Counted from the stretch's first letter, positions 29,029 to 42,997 are shown. The stretch: 47,215 nt of DNA from Pelomyxa schiedti (GCA_020536535.1 JAHLWZ010000681.1:1-47215), one strand, 5' to 3'. Made by a program: numbers and translations. The notes: generated by a model from the sequence alone, not told the origin.

Positions 29029-32000
29029 ATGGACATGCAGCGGCAGTCGAGCTCTACGGGAGTTCGCTCGGTAACTAAGGAGATCTCATCGTGTGGAAAT
29101 ACGTCTGAACTTCGAGCGCCGGACGTGCCGATGCAAACGACCCAGCCGAGTTGTGGTTCCTCGCAGTTGCCATCGAGAAGTAGTGCCACTACCAACACTT
29201 CGACGATGCAAGTTGTTCCGAGTTCAAACACTGGCAAACGGGACCTCACTGCCGGTAATTTTGACCAAGAAGGTTGAAATAGCTTAGTAAATACTCGCGC
29301 CCACCGTTTTCGTGCAGGTCTACTGTTCTTGATTTTGCATTATCTTCATGGATTGGGACCGCCTCCTTCCAACACTGGGGCAAATGAACCCAGTAGGGAC
29401 ACACTGAGTGAGGTTGTTCAACTTTTAACCTCCGTTCTGGAAGGAAGTGGGTACCTCCCAAAGAAACATTGGTGGGACAAGACACACTTATTGTCATATC
29501 AAGAAATTGTACCAATAGCATTCATTATTTCTTCCATTTCTCACTCCCGCAAAAAACAAAAAAAGGCTAAAACCAATTCCCATATTCCCAGCAACTATCT
29601 AGAAAGGATCATTGAAAAACTTCAAGAAACACATACCACCAACTCCAGCTCCCCACATCCACATAAAGTTCACTCAGTTCTTGCTCATGGCCGAATGTCC
29701 CTTGTTCCTCTGCAATCAAGTCAACACCCACGAGTAGTCCCCCCGCCAATAAGTATGTGAGGAAACTCTTGACAGAATTACAACTTCCTCTTTTGAACAG
29801 ATAAGTTTCTTGTATACAGCCAAATTGGTGGAATTAACAGAAGAAGGCAAAACACTTCGAAACAAGTCCACTCTTTAGTGGCAGCAAAGTACAAGAAAGT
29901 GAGATAACTTCATTCCTTAGTATCCTCTCACTCTCTTAGCTTATTTCTTTCTGTGGGCACCGAGCTCCCATTTATTGCCTGAAATTTGACCCCTGTGGAA
30001 CAAGAATTTTCACTGTAAGTTATTTCTTGTACAACTAAATGGAAGTTCAAGAAACTCAAAATACAACAGGGTGCTGATGACTTTTTGATTAAAGTGTGGA
30101 ATGTTTCAACAGGATCCCTTGTAAAGTCACTACGAGGGCACATAGTATGCTGCTCAAAGTCCCTTTTCATCTCAGAAGTTTGTAGGATGTCATATTAGAT
30201 ATGGACATCAATTGGGATGGAACTCTTCTTGTGACAGTATCTAAGGATCGCATATTACGAGTTTGGGATTGCACGCCTTCAGGCCAATATCCTTGCATAT
30301 ATTGCTGCCGTTCATCTTCTCCCTATAGTAGCGTTCTATGGCGCCCTCCTCCTATAATTCCCAGTTCCTGTGGTGTGACTGGTACTCCCTTATCGTGGCC
30401 TTCAAATTCTACATTCCCAGTGATGATAGCAGCTTGCTCAAATCGTGGGCAGTCTGAATTAATTCAAGTTGGAACCTTCCGCCTCAATTCATTTCCTTCA
30501 CCAGCTTCATTATCCCACAATTGCAGTATTGCTCTTCCTGCAATGACAGGGGCTGAATGCGTACATGAATGGCAACAACCTGGTTCTGTTACTGTAGTCA
30601 CCCCACAGTCCAAGAGATCCTCTCCCACCCACATAAGCTTTAGCTGGGACGGACTGTACTTACTTATTGCTGGTTCTCCTGTTTCGATTGCCAATCTACA
30701 AAATGGCGTAAATGTAATACAGACAGTATATGAGGTCTCACAATCTGAGTGTCAAACAAAAAGAGGTGATTCGATATCAGTGTGCAAGGCTGGTGCCAAA
30801 CACAACTTCCTACCTAAAGATTCCAACCATTAAACAGTTCGCACACCACGCGTACAAATTTCTTATTGGCTATACCTCTGGTGAGATGTTGGTTTACCAG
30901 CTAGATTCGAAGACAGGATCTTTTATTGGAAAGACATGTTTGTTTCCTATTTGGTGTTTTGTATCACTGTGTTGTGGAAGCTGTTCGCCAAAGCGGAAAC
31001 ATCTATCTGAATCTAATTCTATAATATCCAGTGAGCCCGCTTCCTACAGTTTCTGTAAGCCAAAGGCGCTCCCCTGCAGCATCTTTCTCCAAGAAATCGA
31101 AAGGCTTGAGGGCTTTGTACGCCATATGGAACTCTGATGATAGTTATGTAATCTCGTCTATGTCAGACAAGTCAATAATTGTACATTCCTGAAACTTCTT
31201 ATTTAACATATAACTAAAAGAAAGGTCTGGAGTGCGTTCACAGGAGAAATCCTTAATGTGTTACAGGGACACTTCGGTGACTCCTATGTATTAGATCATC
31301 ATCCACTGTTCCCAGAGCAGTTTATAAGTGGTGCCTACGGTTGGTATTTTCTTTGGCTATTCTTCGAAATAACTTCTAGCAGATGGAAAGATCGTTTTAT
31401 GGGATCTATTCCAAAAAAAACCCTTGAGGGAATGGTCAAGGTGATCATATTTCTGGAGTTTCTCCTTTAACATAAAAAGAAATGTAGATTCAGTGAAGTT
31501 CGAGATTTATGATGGTTCTTTTTCAAGAGATGGTATCCAATCCAGAACTTTTTTTTTCTCCCACCAGCTACAGGCAACTTCTTCGCTGTGTCTGACAAAT
31601 TTGGAATGGTTAGTATTTTTTGATATATATGTCTCATTGGGGGTGGAAAAAAGATAACAATCTATGGGTTTTCGGATATTGATAAGTACAAGAGAACCCC
31701 ACGGCAGCAATTTTTGGCAGGTGAACATGAACTCGTTGAGTTCGATGAAAACTATCAACCATTTGACCGTAATACCCATGTATCCTGTGCTCTCCATTGG
31801 TCTTATTACTCATCTGCTTAGCTCGCTGTGTGGGATTCACCACTTGGCGTCCTTGTTGACCTTGACCTAAAACCTTATAAAATTCCACTTCTTCGTACGC
31901 AATAACAATAGTTGCTGTATTCTTAAATATTTGAAGAGTCATATGGTAATAGCGATGAAGCAGCAACAGCAAGGCTCATTCTTACGTTGCGTACAAAATA

Positions 32001-34274
32001 TTACCGTGTCTATCTCAACTAGTCTTAGGATTGCCCTTAGTCCGGAAGAGATTCTCGATCCTTCTGACGATGAAGAAGTTGGTTTTAGCGTGTTAAATTT
32101 GATCTTAACACCCTTAAAAAGCCCTGGGCCCCAAGCCGAAGTACTAGGGCAGTAGATTACAGTACAGCAACAGTTTCTTCTACGGAAAACAACAATACTA
32201 GTCAACCCCAAGAACCTTCACCGGCTTTAAGGCCCACTCGCCTTTCACGGAGACTTAGAGGGCAACTACCTCTCCAAGCTGGGTTGGATGACAATGATGA
32301 CATATGTGTTGTAAGCAGCAGCGCGGATGAGGCTGTGGAAGACTTCCACATAGAGGGTGTTCCAAACGAAAACACATCGAGTGATGGGGAGAGCTTAGGT
32401 TCTGTTTCTCAAGGCTCAGAGGGAGGAGGTATGGTGACAGCAACGAGAAGTCACTACAAACTGAGGGATAGACATGCAGCTAGAAACAATGCCAGACACA
32501 AAAAGAAAGAATCAGAGGGGGTTGACACTATATGCACTCCAGAAGTAGAGGGTGCTAGTACTGTGCATACTAGCTCCACAGATACTACAGGTAAACTCGA
32601 AATGCAACTGAACACTCAGATAAAAATTAAAAGAAAATTTAACCCATCCTTTTTTCCCTCCCTTAGGCCACAATCTCAGACCAAGAAGGAAACAAAAGCG
32701 ATCCCTGGATCAATTAGCTCATTATTCACCACCTTTGGACACTACATCAACACAGTTGGAGCCAGCACCCACTCCCCCCCTTGACACACCTGGTTGCGCA
32801 ACAGTAGATCCACCTATTTGCACAACGATACAGACAAGCATAAATAACACTCCGTGCACCCCACAGCTGAATAACGTCACCACAGATGCCAACACTAAGG
32901 TATTAAACACTGCAGCCCTTGCACCATCAATCCAATCCACAAGTAGTTCTACAAAACTTAGGTAAAACGTATACTTATGGCCAAGCCATCTAATTTTTTG
33001 ATGACCAGATTAATTTTACCACTCCTGCCTGCTGCTCCAGATTTGCCTTCATGTACCACGAAGACATCAGACCCATTGCGCGCTTTTACCCCAACTTTAT
33101 CTGTTGTCGAGCCTCCAACCACACTCCCATCACTCTCGAGTTTACTCCAGCAAATTCAGCAGCCTAACCGTTTTGGATTGTCGTTTCCTACAATTCAAAA
33201 GATTGAACCATCTCTAGGAACCAAACTCGGTTTCGGAAATGCAGCCATAGCCCCCTTAAGAAATGAAAAGCCACACCAAGCCCAGTTAAACAACACTCCC
33301 ATACGAAATGAAAAACCACACCCAATACAGTTCATACCCCCACCCCCAGTAAGACCACCCGTTCTGCCTCCCACAGAACGCCTTCCTAACAGCCAAGGGA
33401 GTGGAATTACATACCCCAACATATCAGATATATCAGAATACGGAACTTCAAGCCCAGCAATCCTCGAGCCAGAGTATTCACCTTCCCCCCTTCGTGCTTC
33501 AAGTTCAGAAGAAGCCCTAAAAGACAGGACTCACAGGTAATATGCTTCAAAGTCATTTTACACCTAAAACCTTCGTAGTCCATCCCCTGAGAGGCCACCA
33601 ATATCACCTACCTGCCCAGTGGTTGAAAGTGACTCAGATGAGAGTTCAAATGATTCATTTGATGACCTTCGACCAAAACCAAAGCTCACTAGAACATCAG
33701 GTAATTCTTTTAGGAATATTTGAAGATTTCTTTACACTCCCCAGGTTCTCGGGATGTGTCAACCTCACATAGTGCCCTCAAAATTGTCATTCGGCCACAA
33801 CCAAACGCAGGTCAATCCTCTGCACACACACGGCCCCTTGGTCCTCCTGCAAATTTCACCAGAAAGGCACCCCAATCGTACCTCCTGCGCCCCCGTACGC
33901 GACGCTCCTGTTTTGAGCATGCCGAGAACCCGGACATAGAGACCGACATTAAACCACATGGGGAAGATAACCCCACAGACACAGTAGATGATGGAGAGTA
34001 CTCTCCCTCAAACCGTTCACACAAAAAGGAAACCACAAGCAGCCATTACAGTAGCAGTGCCAACGAATACACAAGCAACAGTGAAGATGACTACGACCAA
34101 CACAACAGACCCATCAGAAAGCCACAACAAGACACTGGACACAGTTACAACACAAGATTGAGACCAAAGGTACACAATCTATCCTGCACTGTCCTATCAT
34201 CTCTCTTAATCTCGACCACAGAGAAGGCACCCATGATTACACCGAGCAAGATGTTGTACGACTTGAACTTGTGA
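29029..34274 (+). CDS. BRWD/PHIP-like WD40-repeat protein, no bromodomain recognised
   Basis: Early exons are secure: 29029-29254, 29318-29508, 29566-29752, 29801-29898, 29940-30014, 30070-30144, then 30186 onward, with a later exon from about 30766. The N-terminal helical region (LLFLILHYLHGLG, GSGYLPKKHWWDK, LSYQEI, NYLERIIEKLQ) matches the start of BRWD/PHIP proteins. WD repeats follow: GHRAPIYCLKFDPCGTRIFT, GADDFLIKVWNVSTG, SKDRILRVWDC, KFLIGYTSGEMLVYQLDSKTG, GEILNVLQGHFGDSYVLD, FFAVSDKFGMV. After the propeller come GFSDIDKYKRTPRQQFL and SPEEILDPSDDEE, then about 2 kb of disordered Ser/Pro/Thr tail with scattered YKLRDR / HNLRPR motifs, to a TGA at 34272. BRWD proteins act on chromatin; I saw no bromodomain before the stop. 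Exons after 30766 are approximate. Confidence 0.75.
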
Positions 34275-34351
34275 ATTTTGTGTTAGTCACGAGTTTTTTT
34301 TTTTGTTATTAAGCTGTTAAATACTTTGGCGGTATTTATTCCCCAAACACT

Positions 34352-36421
34352 TTACTCCACTTTATCTTGGTTGTTTGGTGGGGTGGCTGAATTGGCATCA
34401 GTCCGCTGAGCCTTATTGCCGTTTGCATCCAGGTGTAGTATGCGAGCTGGTGAGACCAGCTGCAGGCCTGCAATAGCTACAAGCGGAAGTAAGGCCTGTA
34501 ATAAAAAGAGTAAGGTTTTTTAAGGACTCACAAAGGGTGGTGGAGGCAACGTACCACAAACCAAAGTGAACGCCAGATTCTCAAGGAAGGACCCAGTTCA
34601 AGAAGAATGAAAGGAGAAAACGCGAAGCCAATGTATAGCCCTAGCAGTACAGCACAGGCCAAGTCGTAGACGGGCTTCCATCTTAGCCATATTGCTACTG
34701 GTCTTATAGTCCTCCTATTCTGGGGTGAGGTTCGTGCAATTGTGTGTATGGCTACCTTAGAAGTCTGCCAAGGTATTGAAGCATAGCGGTATATGCAAAT
34801 GACAAGTAGTAGCCAGGATACACCCCATGCCAAAAAGCACTTAGCATGAATGTCTTATGAATGAGTTAAACACAAGTGGGCACTTGTAAGAAAACAATAC
34901 CCAAAATGAGGATATGGCTCCACTGTGCCCATTAGAAGTCAATCGCAAGTAGCAGTAATTCTTTAGCCAGCAGGCAGTCGAAGCATTCCATTTCTCGGCA
35001 AGGATATGTGTGGACTGCGCGGTTTCCGTCTAAATTTCGTTGTGAGTAGTAAAACGGACGAAGAGTTTCTCACCTCCCAGAAGTGGTTGTTCGTGATTCT
35101 ATCCCAAGATTTTACCTCACCAGTTGAGGTGTATCCGTTAAATCCAAAACCTGACGCAACAAAAGCACCTTCAGCCAGCCACCATCCTATATACAACCTA
35201 GCCACTGCTTAGCGATTGATTAGTTAGCAAAATTTTACCTTGCTCTGTAGCAAAGTACCATGAGATACAGTATTACAACTTTTATTGGAAATACTTTGTC
35301 AAAGAAACTCTGATAGTGAAGCAAGCTGTGTTTTTTTTAATTGTGTAAAACTATTGGGAACCAATACCTTGGAGGGAAAAGATATGTAAGAGCGAGGAAC
35401 GGGGCACAGCACAATGCTCTAAGGAAGGCCTGTTGTATTTTTTTTTTAGTAAAAACCTTGTAAAGTAGTGGTTTGAAATACTCGGAATGCAGCTGCCTGT
35501 GTGGAAGGAATTTGGGGATTTTTATCGTCATCATGTTTCCTAACAAAGTGAGAGGTGTAAAAGTGTTGGTCCATACTTGAAGAGGGATAGGTTTATAAAG
35601 GCAACATAGTCCTTAATTTCAAATGCAGGGCCACCAAGGAATCCAGGGAAGAAAAAGATGAAGCCATAAAACTCAAGAAGTGTTGGCATATGCAATAGTG
35701 CGTGGTCTTGCCAATACTGATACTTCAGTTTCTTGCCCTGCAGATTTTTTTTTTTTTTTTAAAGATGCATTTAGCGTTATTGATAGCTCACCATCTTGAT
35801 AGCATTCCCATCACTCAAGTTGAAAGCATATGACATTAATTTGATAGTTACAATCATTTGAGGAGCTAACAAGGATTTAGTAAGGGTTGAATTGTTCATG
35901 AATACCAGTGAAGTCAAGAGCCCACACAAGGTACCCTGTGTAAGACATATTTAGTTGCTTTCTGCTATTTGTTTAATTGTCGTCATACAGTTCCACATTC
36001 TATAGAAGTGACTGCAAGTCATATAGGCAATAGAAAATATGGAAACAGCAGTTGGAATGATATTGGGTGGCAAAACTGAACACTGTGCACAGTAAATTCT
36101 TAAACACCAGAGGAGAAAAAGGCAACCATGATGTATACAACGGTCGAAGAAAAGAAGGCATGAAACCATCCAAACGGTCCCAACAACACAATTGAGGTGA
36201 GCACTCCAAAAAAGATCTGGTCTCGTAAGGTCACAAGCCGAGGGCCAAAAATGAAGGGGAAGAGGAAAAAAGCACAGGCAAACCGAGTACAAGTTCCTTA
36301 TAGTTGGGTTGCGTATATGAGAATGCACAAATGCCAGAGGATACGCAGCCATCACAGACAAGAACCCAAGGACCTGGTCGCGCGGCGCCTTTGCAATCAA
36401 CGCAGAGATCGTGTCAAACAT
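34352..36421 (-). CDS. MBOAT-family membrane acyltransferase (lysophospholipid acyltransferase-like)
   Basis: Start ATG at 36421, stop at 34354-34352; about eight exons, not all borders fixed. Many hydrophobic segments (VLGFLSVMAAYPLAFVHSH at the N-terminus). The best family marks are the strip EFYGFIFFFPGFLGGPAFE (about 35690-35610), typical of MBOAT1/2/5/7-type enzymes, and GFGFNGYTSTGEVKSWDRITN (about 35160-35090), equal to the conserved Asn-Gly/Trp-Asp region. These enzymes reacylate lysophospholipids at the ER. I could not place the catalytic His with confidence, so activity is unproven. The tail is short and polar. It converges on the WD-repeat gene with 77 bp between stops. Confidence 0.72.
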
Positions 36422-36747
36422 CTCCTTATGTTGTCTCACGTGGCTCTACTACGGACAGATTTTATTTACTTGTGAGTTTTGACAGTGCACAAATCTGCAA
36501 GCTTCGGAAGAATTTGGGGCACACCCCGAATAATTTTATTTTGTAACGACTGCAACTTTGTGGCGCTGAAGACCGTGAATCAGCAGGCTCTGATCAGAAG
36601 TACCACTGACAGTGAGCGGCCCCGGGTGTCACCTTCATACTCATAACTCAGAATTGTGAGTTGGGGCCACGTAGTAGATGGTTTTCAGTTCCACGCGTTT
36701 TGGGAGTTGAACCTTCGCCGAACCTGGAAACTTGATTTTGCGGGCGG
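36422..36747. promoter_or_regulatory. Divergent promoter region between the MBOAT and VIT-vWA genes
   Basis: 326 bp separating the two start codons. No supported coding frame; an AT-rich element TAATTTTATTTTGTAA lies at 36531-36546. Confidence 0.4.
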
Positions 36748-39700
36748 ATGGGGGACCAACCGCCAGCGACACAGGGGAGTAGGACGAGCAGCAGTGACGT
36801 GGAGGAGGCGAGGGTGCAGGAAGCTGTGGGGGTGATAAGGAAGAAGTTGGCAGGCGCGAGTTCCCGGTCGTGTGGTTCCAGGGCTGAGGGGTTGGTTCTG
36901 AGAGGTGTTAGTGTGACTGCGTCTGTGGTTTCGTGTTGTGCTGAGGTAGGTGTCCCTACTGAGTAGGTTTTTTTTTTTTCCCCCTTCTTCTTCTGCTGCT
37001 TCTTCGTATTTACCAACAAAGATATGCATTTTGAATGAGTATGTGAATGAAAGAGACTCACCGGTTGAGGCAATGTCGTTTAAAGAGCTTGGCAAAATGA
37101 AGATTTTGCTGATCGTTGAAATAGATTCGAGTTCCCTCTTCCAGTGGAGATGGCCATTTGTGGTTTTACAGCTTCAGTTAATGGGAAAGAAATTACCGCT
37201 CAGGTGCCGCCATTGTCGTTTACATATTAGTATGACCAGGATTGTAGATTAAGGAGAAAGAGACCGCATTTGGGGTTTATGATGACGCGTTGGTGTGCCA
37301 GTCAAACCCTTTGTTGTTTTGTAACAGTTCTTTTCAGGCATCCGGTCACGGCGCCTTTTTGGCCGAGGTTACAAACACTAAAACTACCACCGAGTTTAAA
37401 ATATCCGTTGGAAACCTCCCACCGCACCAGTCTGCGAAATGTGGGATCTTACCCTGTACCACACTCCACTGATTCCTTTTCAGGTAAATTACAGTGCGTT
37501 CTCCAACTAGAAACTTTGAAAGATGAGACATTGTTCTATATTCCCAAATCTGTTTTCCCAGGCACTGTCCCAGTAGAAATTGAAGCTACTTTCTCGTCAC
37601 CACAGGGAATTGTAAATATTAGTTGTCCAACACATCGGCCACTTTTGGTAAGTAACAATGGCTGCTCTGCCCTCGGATCTTTACCTGTTTCACTCAGATA
37701 TCGGACGCAAGCTCGGGCCTAAAGAAATTGCATTGGAGTTCACCAACAGGTAGCAACATTTGATGACTGCTTCTAAATATTTCCAGGAATATTGGGAAAT
37801 GACTTCATATGTGTAGTATTCCATGAGAAGCCACATATACCCACCGCCGTTGTTGAGACTACCCCTGATAAATCATCATGTGCTGCAATGGTAACATTCT
37901 ATCCAGAGTGGTCCAACCTCAATTCCGATTTTCTGGATCCGATGACCGAAATCATTTTCTTACTGGATCGGTGGGTTGGGCTCTAGTGTGACTTGGGTTC
38001 ACTTTCGTAAAGATCTGGCTCAATGAGTGGATGTTCCGGAGGCAGATCAGCAATCTCTCTACTGGCAGAAACTATGCTCATGCTACTGCATAGCCTTCCT
38101 TATGGCTGCCTTTTTAATAGTGGGTCATAAGTATATACGCATCAGTTGACTAGCCTCAGTTATTGGGTTTGGGTCTTCATACGAGCGATTGTTTCAACAG
38201 AGCATTACTTACAATGATGAATCTTTGTCTCAGTCCATTTCACATGTTTCTGGTCTGCGAGCAAACTTGGGGGGGACAGGTTTCATTCATGATATTGAAA
38301 TATGCCTTATAATACACCAGACTTACATAGTCCTTTGTCGTTTATTTTCAATCTCCCCGAAGATATCAACTTCCCTAGACAGGCTCACATTTACTTCCCA
38401 ATTCAATTTCTCACTTTCTTAAAAGATATTCCTTTTAACCGATGGAGATGTGGAGAGGAAAGAACAACTAGGAAGTTTGGTTCGGCATAATTCCAAGTGC
38501 TCTCGAGGTGAGAAGATTATTGTTATATCATCTAACTCTGTGTATTAGTTTTCACATTTGGCATTGGTGGGTCTGTCAACAGGGCACTAATAGAGGAGAT
38601 TGCCTTTGCAGGAAGAGGACATCACGTCATGATACCAGACTTATCTACAATGAAACATAAAGTAAAAAATCTCGAAAGAAGTACATTTCAGATGGACACA
38701 GGTAATGGAACAACTCCAACGGGCTCTGGAGCCCACTTTAAAGAACTTGCATGTAAAGTGGCCTTTCTCTGTTCGTCAAGCACCTTCTAGACTCAGGTAA
38801 CCATGTAAGTAAGCACATTTAACACCTTCCAAAAGGCCAGTCTTCAATGGTGAACGACTGACAGTGTACGGCTTGTTAAATGATTCTGTAGTCTCACGTG
38901 AACCAGTTGATCTTATTCTGGAGTGCATAGATCCAAATGGAAAGGCTGCCAAGTTTACCGTCCCTATCAACTCAGGTTTTCGTTTGTTTTGCGACACCTT
39001 TAATTAAATTCTTTTAGAGGCACGTACGTCTGGCGTTTTACTCCACAGACTAGCAGCAAGAGAATTAATAAGGCACTTACTATTTATTATCTGGGGCGCT
39101 AATTTCTTCCAAGAGAATTGGAAGATGACCCACTGGCAGAAAAACGTCATTCTGTGGAGTTATCACTCAAGTGGAATGTCGTTTGTAACGGGACCGCCTT
39201 TGTGGCAGTAGAGCATAGGTACGTGTAGCACCTTTCATCAATTCACATCGTTTTAGACCTGGCGAGGCTATATCAGAAAGTTTGACTCCATGCCGAGTCA
39301 ATGTGCAGTCCAGTGTTCAGCACTCTTCACCCACAACACCCACACCCGCCAAAATTCCGCCGCCCTCGATTCCGAGTACCCCACAACCCTCACCTCCTTC
39401 AAGTACTACTTCCCGGAGTGCTTTCAGTTGCTTCATGAATTGTGTTTCTAGGGGCACTTCTGACATAGGGAACAGTTATCAGGACGATCCAAATTCCTAT
39501 AGATCACCTATTACGTTAAGTTTACACAATACACTTTTTTCCTATTTTAATGTGCACAGGTGCATACGGCCTTATTCATATTCGGCTGACGGGAAAACTG
39601 TTCTGAGTTTCACAACAAGTTCCCTGGATGGGTCTATAACTTACTGGGGAGCCTCTCCGAGCCCCTTTCCGCCTTCCAATTCCATGCCAAGAATTACTCA

Positions 39701-40627
39701 AGAGCCGAACCCGGGTCCGCCCTCACAGAGCCCTGCCTGCTACACAGGAATTTCCGCGGAAGATGTAAAGACTTTAAAGGATGCACTTCTTGAGAGCACC
39801 CACAAAGAATCCCTACAACATTCAAACGAGCCTCTCTGTACCAATTCAAATGCAGCTTTAATCCCGGACACTGCACCCCCAAATCCTCCACGTCAAGAAC
39901 CCGCAGAGAACCTCATTCAATCAATGTGCAGCTCCCCAGCTTTCCTTGCAGGCCAGTCCATAACACAAACCCCGCTCATAGCTCAGCCCCAAGCATCGGC
40001 TCTCTTCCGAAGCAGAGCCCAAGAGCAGAGCCAAATTCCAACTCCGGCTTCAAAACCAACACCAGCTGTAAATTCAACACTGGCCCCGCCAAGTATTACA
40101 CAACCCAACACACCTGCAGTACCACAAACTCTTGACCAGGTATTAGCCCCGCTTCCCATTCCTCATTTTCTCACTAATGGCACATTCACTAGTTGATGCA
40201 CCACACAGCAATGAACCAGCGCGCCAATGGCTCATGGGATATTGCCACCGCCCTTCTGGTGCTCTCCTGGGGCAAGTCAAGCACTAAAACTGTAAAAGCA
40301 CCGATAACAGCAACAGCAAACGACTTCATCACCCCTGCAATGCCTGGATTTGTTGCAGATATGGTCAAGAATCTTGCTAACACAAACCGGCCTGGTGAAA
40401 GTGCTCCAGGTGTAAAGAACATAGGTGCAGCGTGGATTACAGCAGTGGTTGTGGCCTGGATCACAACGTGCCCAGGGGATTTGTCATGGAAAGACCTGAT
40501 GAAGCTGATCCTGCAGAAATCCAGGAGGTTCGTTGCCAAGATTCTAACAGAGTGTGGGGCAACAGACCAACAGGTTATGCTGTTCCACACTCATGCCTGT
40601 GAGTTTGTATCCAATCTGGACACTTGA
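36748..40627 (+). CDS. VIT - von Willebrand factor A domain protein (vWA5A-like)
   Basis: Multi-exon plus-strand gene; borders after the first exons are partly approximate. First exon 36748 to about 36945 ends in the VIT start (LVLRGVSVTASVVSCCAE). VIT continues with NERDSPVEAM, MAICGFTASVNGKEITAQV, SGHGAFLAEVTNT, FKISVGNLPP. The vWA domain starts at EIIFLLDR, joined across an intron (about 37969-38011) to SGSMSG, giving an intact MIDAS DxSxS. Later parts include FTFGIGGSVNRALIEEIAF. A Pro/Ser/Thr-rich linker follows, then a helical end (NGSWDIATALLVLSWG, AAWITAVVVAWI) like the C-terminus of vWA5A-type proteins. These are cytosolic, inter-alpha-trypsin-related proteins common in Dictyostelium and animals, of uncertain function. 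Confidence 0.83.
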
Positions 40628-40922
40628 AAAAGTAACAAATTGTTTTTTTGTTTTTTAACCTGTTTTTACGAAGCAGATAGAGCTCAGTTTCCCGACTATT
40701 TGATCGAGTGGAGAACAATCACGCCTCTGTAAATTGGTGAGCTAATTCTCACAGGTACCATTCAGCGCTCAAAGAGAAAATTTCGTTTCCATTCTGTGAA
40801 TTGGAACAACTTGGCATCCTAGCCGGGTGGTGTCACAGTTCGATAGAGACAGTTCGAATGGATGATGGAGATCTTTTGTTGCAGACTTTCATAATAAACC
40901 GTTAACGGGCAGATCTACGTCA
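40628..40922. other. Intergenic region
   Basis: 295 bp with a T-tract at 40643-40655 and no supported frame; 3' flank of the VIT-vWA gene and 5' flank of the next gene. Confidence 0.4.
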
Positions 40923-42997
40923 ATGGCTACTGTGGTGGGTGGTGACAGTCGGTGGCAGGTGACCGTCGGGATCCCTTTGCTGAGCGACGGCGACGGGATC
41001 GTCGAATCCGTGGTGAGTTTGCGTGTCACACGGCCGAGTGACGGGAACAATTTCACCAGCACGTCCAACTTTAAAATGTTCGTTTTGGCTCGTCGTCTTG
41101 TTGTAGAGTTTGGCCTACTGGCTTACGTGCATCCAAGCGGCTACTTGCTTATCCTGTTGACAGTGCGTCCCCTGCTTTTAATCGGCGAAAAAATGCTGTA
41201 CTATTCTTTTAGCTAAGCTCAGCACAGAAATCTCAAAAACTGAAGATTGACCAACACAAAGATCTATTCACAGGTCTCCACATTGAACTTGTGAGTGCGA
41301 TACTATTTTACAGCCCAAATTACAAATGTTTACAGAGTGACACATCAGGAGACGAAAGCTCTGTGAAGCAGTTAATTGAGAAATGTTTACTCTTTGTGAT
41401 TCCCACTCTTCTATCTCATCACTCTGCCTGGATAAGAGTCTTTCCCTCATTCTCCCCGACTTGCTTATCATCTTTTAAGGCAGGTGACGCGTTTTATCCC
41501 TCCAGTGATATCTTTGCCACAGCTTCGAGTTATAAGAAACTGTCTGGATTCTCCATTGTTTGTTAGCATTTCATTTTCCCTGAATAAGTTACTAATATCT
41601 TTTCCTAGGTGGGCCTTTCGGTGGGAGAACTCCATCCCCTACAGTGCACACTTTGCTTTTCTTCGACGTGTAACCTCGCTGTTCCCTTGGTGGTACTGCT
41701 ACCCTCTCCCATGAGCGATTTGCCATTCTCATCTGAGCAGAGTGGAATGGAAAATGAGCCCGTGAAGACGCTCCCAAATTTGACAAGAATGGTTCTCGTG
41801 TCGCACAGCACAACATTCGAGAGTTGCAACACATCGTTTGTGGACACGGAAAAGGATTTAATTGACTACTGGTGGGGAAAAGTATGTTAGCTAATTTTAA
41901 CACATACTTTTTGACACATAAAAAAAAAGTATGCTTATCGCCTACCTTCCGATAGTCATGACTACTGGAGTACCAGGATGGACTATGACCGTCGCTACTT
42001 AACGTTTCTACGACATATATCTTCAGTGGAAATTTAATGTGTTTAGGTATCCTACTTGCTGCGTTTTCTCCACCATCGATAAGTTAGAGTACTCTCGATC
42101 ACGTTTCTCATCTCACGATATAACTACGGTATGTGCTTTATTTCAACACTTTTTACTTACTTATTGTTTAGTTGTTAGCAAACCTTAAATGTGGGGTTTC
42201 AGCACTATTTGATTTTGGCTGCTCAAGTCCATTGTCCTCCCAAAGCCACCGACTTCGGGAAAAAGAACCTATCTCCTGCCACATCCTGTCTCCAATTTCC
42301 AGCAACGGAGAGCAATAACAAAAAAGAATCGGCACTGCCAGCTGCCACTACACCATCTTCCCCTCTAATAAAACAACTTTCTCTTCCGTGGCTCGGAACC
42401 GGTTCAAAACAACACCCACAACCACGTCCAGCCCCACCCAAACCCCCCACTCCAGTTACTACTGAGCTTTCTGCAACTGTGAATAAGTGCGTTGTAATTT
42501 CCTCCAGTGCGGCACTCCCTTCCCGTACACCACCCGCAAAACCCACTGAAGACACTGGCTCGACTCATAAAAGTGCCCCAGAGAAATGCAACACAAATAC
42601 CAATTGTAGCCAGAGCGGTAAAAGTGCGCCAGAGACATCTGAACCACGGCCGCCTTGGCACCCGGCACTCGCCCCAGGTGCAGCCGTATCAGTTCTAAAA
42701 GGTCAGTGTTTCTTCCATTTGTAAAACTGGTACTAACTCTCAAAAGATTTCCTGAGGCAATACGGGTCAGTTCCCTCACCTCCATTGTGAATATGTTTTC
42801 TCACCCGCTCACTTAACGCATGTACAGACTGAAACTGAGCGGGAGAAAGGAAGAGTTACAAGCCCGAGTCATGGCACACTATACCCAATTGTGTACCACC
42901 ACAGCCACACGTTGTACTCCGGCAAAACGACCACCACCAAACCCAACAAAGCCCAAAACACCAACCAAAAGGGGCAGAGCCACAAGGGAGGAGTGAA
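40923..42997 (+). CDS. Unrecognised protein ending in a SAP-type DNA-binding motif
   Basis: Begins at ATG 40923 (MATVVGGDSRWQVTVGIPLL). First donor probably at 41013; later exons include sequence around 41340-41500, 41610-41740, 41925-42040 and 42190-42700. One middle exon reads KYAYRLPSDSHDYWSTRMDY. A Pro/Ser/Thr/Lys-rich linker (42230-42690) precedes a C-terminal SAP-like helix pair, VSVLKDFLRQYG joined to LKLSGRKEELQARVMAHY, then a basic tail ending at TGA 42995-42997. SAP motifs bind AT-rich DNA in repair, SUMO-ligase and matrix proteins. The N-terminal two thirds match nothing I know. Exon borders are only partly resolved. Confidence 0.5.
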
